Shown here piece after piece: positions 50,366 through 58,311 of a DNA stretch of 64,000 nucleotides. The DNA is from an uncultured Oscillibacter sp. (GTDB lineage: Bacteria > Bacillota > Clostridia > Oscillospirales > Oscillospiraceae), in the NCBI GenBank assembly GCA_945868085.1, contig CAMBKF010000002.1, positions 56,667 through 120,666 on the forward strand, given 5' to 3'. Under the pieces are notes generated by a model that did no database searches, had not been told where the DNA came from, and saw only the letters and a program-made list of their open reading frames with translations. The translations under genes and the position numbers were made by a program. How positions within the stretch are numbered: the first letter of the stretch is position 1; every line of letters begins with the position of its first letter.

Positions 50366-51709
50366 TTAGTAGCTGCCCAGGTCGGCGGACTTGTCGCCCT
50401 GGGGATCGACGCCGAACTTGTAGTCGTTGCCGGGGAGGATGGCGTTGAGGATCACGCCGCACAGGGCCGCGATGGCCAGGCCCGTGAGGGTGATGTCCGC
50501 GCCGCCCACGGTGAAGGTGATGCCGCCGGTGGAGCTGAAGCCCAGGCCGCTGACGAAGATCACCGCCGCGATGATGAGGTTCCGGGACTTGGTGAGATCC
50601 ACCTTGTTCTCCACCACGTTGCGCACGCCCACGGCGGAGATCATACCGTACAGCACGAAGCTGACGCCGCCCACGATAGCCGTGGGGATGGAGTTGACCA
50701 GGGCATCAAACTTGGGGGAGAAGGAGAGGATGATGGCATACAGGGCTGCCAGCCGGATGACCCGGGGATCATAGACCTTGCTCAGGGCCAGAACGCCGGT
50801 GTTTTCGCCGTAGGTGGTGTTGGCAGGGCCGCCGAACATACCGGCTACCGCCGTGGCCAGGCCGTCGCCCAGGAGGGTGCGGTGCAGGCCGGGATCGGCG
50901 ATGAAGTTCTTGCCGGTGGTGGAGGAGATGGCGGACACATCGCCGATGTGCTCCATCATGGCGGCGATGGCGATGGGAGCCATGACCAGGATGGAGGTCA
51001 GGTCAAACTTGGCGATGACAAACTGCTGCAGGCCCACAAAGTCGGCCTTGCCTACCTCGGTGAAGTCCACCTGGCCGGCGATGAGGGCCACGATGTAGCT
51101 GCCCACCACACCCAGCAGGATGGGGATGATCTTCACCATGCCCTTGCCCCAGATGTTGGCCACGATGATGATGGCGATGGCTACCAGGGCCAGCCACCAG
51201 CAGGTGGAGGCGTTGGAGATGGCGGTGCCGGAGAGGTTCAGGCCGATGAGGATGATGATGGGGCCGGTGACGATGGGGGGAAAGAAGCGCATGACCTTCT
51301 GAGCGCCCACCAGCTTGAACAGCAGGGCCAGCACCAGGTACAGCGCGCCGGCGATGACGATGCCGCCCAGGGCGTAGGGGAGCTTTTCCTCGCCGCTCAT
51401 GGTGGCGAACTTGCCCACATCCAGCTTGGCTACGGCCTCAAAGCCGCCCAGGAAGGCGAAGGAGGAACCCAGGAAGGCAGGCACCTTAAACTTGGTGCAC
51501 ACATGGAACAGCAGCGTGCCCAGACCCGCGAACAGGAGCGTTGTCTGGATGGAGAGCGGCAGGCCGTAGTTCTGCACCAGAATGGGCACCAGCACCGTAG
51601 CGCCGAACATGGCAAACAGGTGCTGCAGGCCCAGCAGCAGCATCCGGGGTACCCCCAGGGTCCGGGCGTCGTAGACAGGGTCGTTGCCCAAATTGTGTTT
51701 CTTGTTCAT
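50366..51709 (-). CDS. uraA: Uracil-xanthine permease (NCS2/UraA family)
   Basis: LLLGLQHLFAMFGATVLVPIL; QTTLLFAGLGTLLFH; GMFGGPANTTYGENTGVLALSKVYDPRVIR. Confidence 0.93.
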   Translation of the reverse strand: MNKKHNLGNDPVYDARTLGVPRMLLLGLQHLFAMFGATVLVPILVQNYGLPLSIQTTLLFAGLGTLLFHVCTKFKVPAFLGSSFAFLGGFEAVAKLDVGKFATMSGEEKLPYALGGIVIAGALYLVLALLFKLVGAQKVMRFFPPIVTGPIIILIGLNLSGTAISNASTCWWLALVAIAIIIVANIWGKGMVKIIPILLGVVGSYIVALIAGQVDFTEVGKADFVGLQQFVIAKFDLTSILVMAPIAIAAMMEHIGDVSAISSTTGKNFIADPGLHRTLLGDGLATAVAGMFGGPANTTYGENTGVLALSKVYDPRVIRLAALYAIILSFSPKFDALVNSIPTAIVGGVSFVLYGMISAVGVRNVVENKVDLTKSRNLIIAAVIFVSGLGFSSTGGITFTVGGADITLTGLAIAALCGVILNAILPGNDYKFGVDPQGDKSADLGSY

Positions 51710-51755
51710 TTTGAACTCCTCCTTTGTTATATTTACATTTTAATTGTAAACGGGC

Positions 51756-51786
51756 AAAAAAATTGACCGGTAAAAATACCGGTCAA
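51756..51786 (-). terminator. Leader-region intrinsic terminator/attenuator upstream of uraA
   Basis: Minus strand TTGACCGGTA-TTTT-TACCGGTCAATTTTTTT (10-bp perfect stem, seven T). Confidence 0.9.
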
Positions 51787-51857
51787 AAAGGAAATATAGA
51801 AATAAAAACAGTGGCGGCAACAGTCGGGCATTTCTTTTTGGCAGTGGAAAAAGTCAT
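51783..51857 (-). CDS. Putative 24-aa leader peptide MTFSTAKKKCPTVAATVFISIFPF upstream of uraA
   Basis: GGGAGG RBS 7 nt before ATG; U-rich codons GTTTTTATTTCTATATTTCCTTTTTGA; its TGA lies inside the 5' arm of the leader terminator. Confidence 0.65.
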   Translation of the reverse strand: MTFSTAKKKCPTVAATVFISIFPF

Positions 51858-51889
51858 GTCGTTGCCTCCCTTCAAATTTCATCTCGCCT

Positions 51890-51918
51890 ATTATACGGCG
51901 GGGAGGCGCCAAAGGCAA
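51890..51918 (-). promoter_or_regulatory. Putative promoter of uraA leader
   Basis: Minus strand TTGCCT - 17 nt - TATAAT. Confidence 0.75.
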
Positions 51919-51951
51919 TTAGAAGTAAAACCAATTATTTTCGGAGACGGC

Positions 51952-52494
51952 TCAGCGATTTTTGTCAAAAACCACCGAAAGACGGGGGAACAGTATCGCC
52001 GCCACGGCGATCTTCAAGGCGTCCCCCGGGAGGAACAGGAGCATGCCGTCCCGCAGCAGCCGCCCAAAGCTCCAGCCTTTGCCCATGTAGCCGTTGAGGA
52101 TCAGCGCCATGTATGGCAGCCCAACGGCGTAGAGCACCGCCAGGCCCACCACGCAGGCTAAAATAATGCGCAGGGGACGGCGGCTTTTCTTTGTAATAAG
52201 GCCCATGACCCATGCCGAGGGAATGAGCCCCAGCAGAAATCCAAAGGTGGGCTGGAACACATAGCCGAAGCCCCCGCCCAAGGTAAAAATGGGCAGGCCC
52301 ACCAGACCCAGCAGCACATACACCCCCTGACTGGCCGCGCCCCACACAGGCCCCAGCAGGCACCCGGCCATGGCCGTGAAGAAAAATTGCAGGGTGATGG
52401 AGGACACGCCCAGAGGGATCTTGATGAAAGCCCCGATGGCCGTCAGGGCCGCCAGCAGAGCCGTTCGGGCCAGCATTTTCGTCTTTTGACTCAT
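51952..52494 (-). CDS. bioY: Biotin transporter BioY (ECF S component)
   Basis: ARTALLAALTAIGAFIKIPLGVSSITLQFFFTAMAGCLLGP, GGFGYVFQPTFGFLLG. Confidence 0.93.
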   Translation of the reverse strand: MSQKTKMLARTALLAALTAIGAFIKIPLGVSSITLQFFFTAMAGCLLGPVWGAASQGVYVLLGLVGLPIFTLGGGFGYVFQPTFGFLLGLIPSAWVMGLITKKSRRPLRIILACVVGLAVLYAVGLPYMALILNGYMGKGWSFGRLLRDGMLLFLPGDALKIAVAAILFPRLSVVFDKNR

Positions 52495-52496
52495 AG

Positions 52497-52531
52497 TTGT
52501 AAACCTCGTTTGGCAGAACTTGAGTTTACAA
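52497..52531. promoter_or_regulatory. Putative BirA operator between bioY and birA
   Basis: Inverted repeat TTGTAAAC - 19 nt - GTTTACAA, with another GTTTACAA at 52575..52582; resembles Firmicute BirA sites. Confidence 0.65.
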
Positions 52532-52634
52532 TATAGGAAAAGTGAAAGCTTGTCAATCCTTTAATGCAAATTTGGTTTACAATTTTAGATTACGGTGGTA
52601 CACTATGGTATCATTTGGAACGGAGGCAGTGGGT

Positions 52635-53624
52635 ATGAGCCGGCAGCGCGTATGCGCCGCCTTGCAGGCGGCAGAGGGAGAATACCGATCCGGGGAAGAA
52701 TTGAGCCGGGACATCGGCATCAGCCGGGCCGCCGTGTGGAAGGCGGTGGAGGCGCTGCGCCGCCAGGGCTATGACATCGAGGCCCGCACGGGCAAGGGCT
52801 ACCGGCTGCTGCAGAGCCCGGATCTGCTGCGGCAGGATACGCTGGCGCATTATCTGACAGGGCAGCGGGAAAACTGGCAGGTGCTGGAGAGTGTGGACTC
52901 CACTAACTCCGCCTGCCGCCGCCTGGCCCTGGAGGGCGCTCCTGACGGCACGGTGGTGGTGGCAGACTGCCAGACGGCGGGCCGTGGCCGCCGGGGCCGC
53001 AGCTTCCAGTCCCCGGCGGGGAAGGGCCTGTTTTTCTCCATTCTGTGGCGGCCCGACTGCGCTCCGGAAAAGCTCCTGCCTCTGACGGCCCTCAGCGCCG
53101 TGGCTGCCTGCCGGGCCATCCGCCGGGTGACGGGCGCGGAGGTGCAGATCAAGTGGCCCAATGACCTGGTGCTCTCCGGCCGGAAGCTTGCGGGTATCCT
53201 TACGGAGATGGCCCTGGAGGGGGAGAGCGGCCATGTGTCCCATGTGGTGGTGGGTATCGGCATCAATGTCCACCAGCGGCCGGAGGATTTCGGCGGCGAG
53301 GTGGCGGACATCGCCACATCCCTGGACCTGGCTCTGGGTAAAAACGTGTGCCGGGCGCAGCTGGCGGCTGCCCTGCTGGAGGAGATGGACCTCCTGCGCC
53401 GGGAGGTGCTGTTTGCTCCGGAAAAATGGCTGGCGGATTACCGCTCGGCCTGCCTGAGCATCGGCCGCACGGTGCAGCTGATCCGGGGAGAGAGCCGGGA
53501 GCAGGTACAGGCTTTGGCTGTAGACGAGCAATATGGCCTGGTGGTGCGCCACCGGGACGGGACAGAGGAAACGGTGCGCAGCGGCGAGGTGTCGGTGCGT
53601 GGATTATACGGATATACGGAGTGA
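52635..53624 (+). CDS. birA: Bifunctional biotin protein ligase/biotin operon repressor
   Basis: HTH LSRDIGISRAAVWKAVEALRRQGYDIEARTGKGYRL; TAGRGRRGRSFQSPAGKGLFFSI; IKWPNDLVLSGRKLAGIL. Confidence 0.95.
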   Translation: MSRQRVCAALQAAEGEYRSGEELSRDIGISRAAVWKAVEALRRQGYDIEARTGKGYRLLQSPDLLRQDTLAHYLTGQRENWQVLESVDSTNSACRRLALEGAPDGTVVVADCQTAGRGRRGRSFQSPAGKGLFFSILWRPDCAPEKLLPLTALSAVAACRAIRRVTGAEVQIKWPNDLVLSGRKLAGILTEMALEGESGHVSHVVVGIGINVHQRPEDFGGEVADIATSLDLALGKNVCRAQLAAALLEEMDLLRREVLFAPEKWLADYRSACLSIGRTVQLIRGESREQVQALAVDEQYGLVVRHRDGTEETVRSGEVSVRGLYGYTE

Positions 53625-53630
53625 TGAAAC

Positions 53631-54179
53631 ATGATGAAGAAGCTATGGACACTATTCTGGACCTTTGCCAAGGTGGGCGTCATGACCTTTGGCGGGGGCT
53701 ATGCCATGCTGCCCATCCTGCAGCGTGAGGTGGTGGAGAAAAAGGGCTGGGCCACCGATGAGGAGCTGACGGATTATTTTGCCATCGGCCAGTGTACCCC
53801 CGGCGTTATTGCCGTGAATACCGCCACCTTTGTGGGGCAAAAATATGCCGGGATCGCCGGCGGCATTGTAGCTACCTTAGGCGTGGTGTTCCCGTCCCTG
53901 GTCATTATTTCCGCCCTGGCGAAGGTCATCACGGCCTATGCGCACCTGGCGTGGGTGCAGCACGCCTTTGCGGGCATCCGGGTGTGCGTGTGCGTGCTGA
54001 TCTTCAACGCCGTGCTGAAGCTGGTGAAGGGCGCTATGAAGGATGCCTGGTGCTGGGGTATTTTCGGGGTGATCCTGGTTTTGTCCCTGGTGATAGATGT
54101 GTCGCCTATCCTCTATGTGGTGGCGGCGGGCCTGGCGGGCGTGGTGCTCCAGGCCGTGAAGGGGAGGGAGAAGAAATGA
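53631..54179 (+). CDS. Chromate transporter, half-size subunit 1
   Basis: KVGVMTFGGGYAMLPILQREVVEKKGWATDEELTDYFAIGQCTPGVIAVNTATFVGQK. Confidence 0.92.
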   Translation: MMKKLWTLFWTFAKVGVMTFGGGYAMLPILQREVVEKKGWATDEELTDYFAIGQCTPGVIAVNTATFVGQKYAGIAGGIVATLGVVFPSLVIISALAKVITAYAHLAWVQHAFAGIRVCVCVLIFNAVLKLVKGAMKDAWCWGIFGVILVLSLVIDVSPILYVVAAGLAGVVLQAVKGREKK

Positions 54180-54739
54180 CCTATCTGCTGCTGTTTTACG
54201 AGTATTTTAAGACCGGCCTGTTTGCCGTCGGCGGCGGCATGGCCACCCTGCCCTTCCTCTATGATATGTCCGCCCGGCACCCGGACTGGTTCACCACCGC
54301 TCAAATCGCCGATATGCTGGCGGTGTCCGAGTCCACTCCGGGGCCCATCGGCGTGAATATGGCTACCTATGTGGGTTTCCAGGTGGGGGGCGTTCTGGGA
54401 GCGGTCATCGCCACCATCGGCCTGATAACGCCGTCCATCATCGTCATTCTGATTATTGCAGCCTTCCTGCGCAGCTTCCGTGACAGCCGCATCGTCCAGA
54501 GCGTGTTCTATGGCCTGCGCCCGGCCTCGGCGGCCATGGTGGCGGCGGCGGGCCTCAGCGTGGCGGCGGTGGCCCTGCTCAACAGCGGCGCTGCGGGCCT
54601 GGCCCTGGTCAACTGGAAGGCCGTGGCTCTGGCGGCGGTGCTGTTGGTGCTCACCCGGTGGGTAAAGCCCACCAAGGGGCTGCACCCCATTCTGTTCATC
54701 CTGGCTTCGGCCGTGGTGGGTGTGGTTTTTTCCTTCTGA
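54176..54739 (+). CDS. Chromate transporter, half-size subunit 2
   Basis: FKTGLFAVGGGMATLPFLYDM, VSESTPGPIGVNMATYVGFQ; ATGA overlap with preceding gene. Confidence 0.92.
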   Translation: MTYLLLFYEYFKTGLFAVGGGMATLPFLYDMSARHPDWFTTAQIADMLAVSESTPGPIGVNMATYVGFQVGGVLGAVIATIGLITPSIIVILIIAAFLRSFRDSRIVQSVFYGLRPASAAMVAAAGLSVAAVALLNSGAAGLALVNWKAVALAAVLLVLTRWVKPTKGLHPILFILASAVVGVVFSF

Positions 54740-54742
54740 AAC

Positions 54743-54780
54743 AAAAACAAATGGCTGACTATGGTCAGCCATTTGTTTTT
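54743..54780 (+). terminator. Terminator of chromate-transporter genes
   Basis: AAAAACAAATGGCTGAC-TAT-GGTCAGCCATTTGTTTTT. Confidence 0.85.
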
Positions 54781-54829
54781 TGATTCCTATTTGTATGAAT
54801 TGACAAAAAATATACGGAGCGCTATCAAT

Positions 54830-55594
54830 TTACCGCCCAAAGGCCCAGGCGGCGGCCACGGCAATGACCTCCCGGGCCCAGTAACCGGGGCCCAAAAGCC
54901 AGTAGGACCGGCAGCCCAGGGACCGGGCCTCCAGGCCGCTGCTGCAGGCATATATGGCCGCCCGGAGCTGATGGAAATTGTCGCTGGCCACGGCCACCTC
55001 CGTGGGCAGGCCGTTTGTCCGGATGATGTCTGCGGCATAGGCGATGTTCTGCCGGGTGTTCAGGGACTTTTCTTCCAGATAGATCCGCCCCGGGTCGATG
55101 CCCCGGCGCACCAGCTCGTCCCGGATGCACCGGGCCTCGGTGATGATCTCGTCGTCGGCCATGCCGCCGCAGGCCACGCACACGGCCTCGGGGTTGGCGG
55201 TGAGGTAATCGTAGGCGCTGTCGATGCGGGCGGCCAGCATCTTGCTGGGCCGCAGGCCTCGGACCTCACACCCCAGCACCAGCACCGTGCAGGGCTCCCC
55301 GGCTTCGGGCCGGTCCACCGCCTGGCGCACCATCAGCCCCAGGATCACGGCCACGCACAGCAGTCCCGCGGCAAAAAGCGCCAGCAGACTGCGCCACAGA
55401 ACGCGGCCCTTACCGGTGAGCAGTTCCTTGAGCTTCCGGGGGCACAGGAGCATCCACGCCAGGATGCCCAGCACCGCCGCCGGGAAAAATATCCCGATAT
55501 GGTGGGCGCCGATGACCAGGGGCAGCAGGAAGAACGCCGCCAGGGCTATGCACAGCCCCGCCAAAAAGTATCGAAGGACCTTGCCGCCGCTCAT
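54830..55594 (-). CDS. YdcF/ElyC-type DUF218 membrane protein
   Basis: VLVLGCEVRGLRPSKMLAARIDSAYDYLTANPEAVCVACGG, LEEKSLNTRQNIAYA. Confidence 0.88.
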   Translation of the reverse strand: MSGGKVLRYFLAGLCIALAAFFLLPLVIGAHHIGIFFPAAVLGILAWMLLCPRKLKELLTGKGRVLWRSLLALFAAGLLCVAVILGLMVRQAVDRPEAGEPCTVLVLGCEVRGLRPSKMLAARIDSAYDYLTANPEAVCVACGGMADDEIITEARCIRDELVRRGIDPGRIYLEEKSLNTRQNIAYAADIIRTNGLPTEVAVASDNFHQLRAAIYACSSGLEARSLGCRSYWLLGPGYWAREVIAVAAAWAFGR

Positions 55595-56223
55595 GTCGCA
55601 GCCTCCGGCGGATTTTCGGCAATGTGCCCGGCAATGCGCTGCATGATGAGATCCAGGGCCACCAGGTTGTGTCCACCCTCCAGCACCACGATGTCGGCAT
55701 ACTTCCGTGTGGGTTCCACAAACTGCTCATGCATGGGCTTGACGGTGGTGAGATACTGCTGCACAATGGACTGCATGGATCGGCCTCGCTCCTCCACATC
55801 CCGCAGAGCCCGGCGCAGGATGCGCACGTCGGCATCGGTCTCCACAAAAATGCGGATGTCCATCAGCTCCCGCAGCCGGGGATCGTGGAAAATGAGGATG
55901 CCCTCCACGATGATCACCGGAGCGGGCCGGATGAGCACTGTCTCATCGGTGCGGTTGTGGTCGGCATAGGAGTACACGGGGCAGCGGATGGCGCGGCCGG
56001 CCTTCAGCTCCTTCAGCTGCTGGACCATCAGATCCGTGTCGAAGGCATCGGGATGGTCGTAGTTCTGCTGGCAGCGCACCTCAAAGGGGACGTCCTGACG
56101 TTTGTAGTAGTTGTCGTGATGCACCACACTGATGGCCGGGCCGAAGTGGGCGGCCAGGTGGTCCGTCAGGGTGGTTTTGCCGCTGCCGGTGCCCCCGGCG
56201 ATGCCGATGATCATGGTATTCAT
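55591..56223 (-). CDS. udk: Uridine kinase
   Basis: IIGIAGGTGSGKTTLTDHL, YDHPDAFDTDLM, IVEGILIFHDPRLRELMDIRIFVETDADVRILRR. Confidence 0.94.
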   Translation of the reverse strand: MNTMIIGIAGGTGSGKTTLTDHLAAHFGPAISVVHHDNYYKRQDVPFEVRCQQNYDHPDAFDTDLMVQQLKELKAGRAIRCPVYSYADHNRTDETVLIRPAPVIIVEGILIFHDPRLRELMDIRIFVETDADVRILRRALRDVEERGRSMQSIVQQYLTTVKPMHEQFVEPTRKYADIVVLEGGHNLVALDLIMQRIAGHIAENPPEAAT

Positions 56224-56385
56224 AGGCGATGGTCCTCCGGTTCCATACATTTTATTCTATTATAGAAAATTGAGTGGACAAAAGCAAGGAACAATGTAAA
56301 AAAAGGATGAATTTCCATGTTTTTCAGTTGACGCAGAGAGGGAAACCGTATAATATAATTATGTAAATCTAAGGGAGGATCAGCA

Positions 56386-57186
56386 ATGCACCTTTTGAAA
56401 TGTCCTAAATGCGGAGAGATGTTCTCCGATACATATAAAACCTGCCCCTTCTGCCAAGAGGATGAAGAACGCCACAGCAACAAACCCGTGAAAAATGCCG
56501 GGCGCCGCACCGGCGGCGGCCGGGCCAAGCCCAAGGTGGGCGGCGGCGTGGTGATCGTGTGCCTGGTGCTGGTGCTGGGTCTGGCGGCCTACACCATATT
56601 CGGCAGTCAGATCGCCGCGTTTTTCACCGGCGGGAAGGATGCCCCCACCCCCGAGCCCACCGTACTGACCATGAATAAAACCAGCGTGGAGCTCACCGTG
56701 GGCAGCAGCTTTGCGCTTACGGCGACCGGCGCGGATAAGGTGTCCTTCTCCAGCAGCGATGAGAAGATAGCCACCGTGACGGCGGACGGCACCGTGCAGG
56801 CGGTGAGCACCGGCAGCGCTGTGATAACGGCCTCGGCGGCGGACAGCACAGCCACCTGCCGCGTCACTGTGACGGCGGCGGTGGATCAGCCGGACCCCGT
56901 TGCGCCGGATACCCCCGACACGCCTGTCACGCCGGATACTCCCACCGGGAAGGACCTGACGCTGCAGTCCATTTATGGTACGAGCGGAGAGTTCTCCTGC
57001 AATGTTGGGGAAACGGTTCCCCTGGAGGTGGACGGGACGGATGCCACCGTCACCTGGAGCTCCTCGGATTCAAAGATCGCCACCGTGGATGCCTCGGGTG
57101 TGGTAACGGCGGTTTCCTCCGGAAAGGCCACTATCACCGCCTCGGTGGAGGGACAGACGCTCACCATTGAGGTCCTGGTCTGGTAA
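56386..57186 (+). CDS. Zinc-ribbon membrane-anchored protein with two BIG2 (Ig-like) domains
   Basis: MHLLKCPKCGEMFSDTYKTCPFC zinc ribbon, one TM segment, two VTWSSSDSKIATVDASGVVTAVSSGKATITA-type domains separated by a Pro/Asp/Thr linker. Confidence 0.85.
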   Translation: MHLLKCPKCGEMFSDTYKTCPFCQEDEERHSNKPVKNAGRRTGGGRAKPKVGGGVVIVCLVLVLGLAAYTIFGSQIAAFFTGGKDAPTPEPTVLTMNKTSVELTVGSSFALTATGADKVSFSSSDEKIATVTADGTVQAVSTGSAVITASAADSTATCRVTVTAAVDQPDPVAPDTPDTPVTPDTPTGKDLTLQSIYGTSGEFSCNVGETVPLEVDGTDATVTWSSSDSKIATVDASGVVTAVSSGKATITASVEGQTLTIEVLVW

Positions 57187-57196
57187 CCATAATAAT

Positions 57197-57227
57197 AAAA
57201 CGCCCTGCTCTGGCAGGGCGTTTTTAC
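57197..57227 (+). terminator. Intrinsic terminator
   Basis: AAAACGCCCTGC-TCTG-GCAGGGCGTTTTT. Confidence 0.85.
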
Positions 57228-57244
57228 CGAAAAGTACGGGAGGA

Positions 57245-58036
57245 ATGTTTTTGAACCGCAGGGAGCTTTTGGATAAACTCTCCGCCTCGGCGGAGGAGCG
57301 GGTGCTGCTGGGCCGTCTGTGGGACGGCTGGGAGCGCTGCCGCAGCCGGAATGTGCCGGAGGTGAGCGGATTTCTCTCCCCCCACGAGCAGGTTCTGGCC
57401 GGGCAGCTCATGCAGTCCTTGGGTGCCCGGGAAGGATTTGCCATCTGGGGCGGATATGAGGGCGCCCAGCGCCGGCAAATGCACTTTTTGCCGGACTGGA
57501 TGGGCGGGCCGGACGAAACAGCGGTGCGGTGCCTGCGGTGCCGGTTCTACGAGACGGACCATCCCACCCATCGGGATTTTTTGGGCAGCCTCATGGGCCT
57601 GGGCCTGACGCGGGAGAAGGTGGGGGACATTCTGGTGTCGCCCCACTGGGCGGATGTACTGGTGGGCAGCAGCGTGGCGGATTTCCTCCTGCAGGAATGG
57701 AAACAGGCGGGCCGGGTGCATCTGCGCGTGGAGGAGATCGGCCTGGCGGAGATCGCCGTGCCGGAGCAGCCGGTGAAGCTGATTCGGGACACCGTGGCCT
57801 CCCTGCGGCTGGACAGCGTGGTCGCCGCGGGTTTTTCCATCAGCCGCAGCGCGGCGGCGGAGCTGATCCGCAGCGGCAAGGCGGAGGTGAACTGGATGCC
57901 CTGCACCAAGCCGGATCTGCCGGTGGAGCAGGGGGATGTGCTGACGGTCCGGGGCCTGGGCAAGTGCTGTCTGGCAGAAGTGGGCGGACAGAGCCGCAAA
58001 GGCCGCACGGGCATTACGATGAAACGATTTATATAA
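57245..58036 (+). CDS. ylmH: S4-domain RNA-binding protein, YlmH family
   Basis: GGYEGAQRRQMHFLPD, ILVSPHWADVLVGSSVADFLLQEW, S4 LRLDSVVAAGFSISRSAAAELIRSGKAEVNW. Confidence 0.9.
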   Translation: MFLNRRELLDKLSASAEERVLLGRLWDGWERCRSRNVPEVSGFLSPHEQVLAGQLMQSLGAREGFAIWGGYEGAQRRQMHFLPDWMGGPDETAVRCLRCRFYETDHPTHRDFLGSLMGLGLTREKVGDILVSPHWADVLVGSSVADFLLQEWKQAGRVHLRVEEIGLAEIAVPEQPVKLIRDTVASLRLDSVVAAGFSISRSAAAELIRSGKAEVNWMPCTKPDLPVEQGDVLTVRGLGKCCLAEVGGQSRKGRTGITMKRFI

Positions 58037-58047
58037 GGAGCGATTCT

Positions 58048-58266
58048 ATGGAACAGAAGAAAATAGACCGGATCAACGAGCTGGCCCACAAGGCCAAGAC
58101 CCCCCAGGGCCTGACCCCGGAGGAGACCGAGGAGCGGGCCGCCCTGCGGCAGGAGTACCTGAACAGCATCATGGGTAATCTCCGCCGGGAGCTGGATAAT
58201 ACCTGGATCGTGGATGAGCAGGGCAACAAGCGCAAGCTCACCCCGGGGAAGAAGGAAATGTCATAA
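58048..58266 (+). CDS. DUF896 (YnzC-like) protein
   Basis: MEQKKIDRINELAHKAKTPQGLTPEETEERAALRQEYLNSIMGNLRREL. Confidence 0.92.
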   Translation: MEQKKIDRINELAHKAKTPQGLTPEETEERAALRQEYLNSIMGNLRRELDNTWIVDEQGNKRKLTPGKKEMS

Positions 58267-58303
58267 AAAAACGGAGGAGCCCTAGGGCTCCTCCGTTTTT
58301 TAC
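58265..58303. terminator. Bidirectional terminator
   Basis: AAAAAAACGGAGGAGCCC-TAG-GGCTCCTCCGTTTTTTA. Confidence 0.85.
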
Positions 58304-58311
58304 TTGTTGTG

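Noticed and set aside
53631-54739. Split chromate transporter as a broken gene
   Set aside because: Two half-size chromate transporters in tandem with an ATGA overlap are a well-known natural arrangement.
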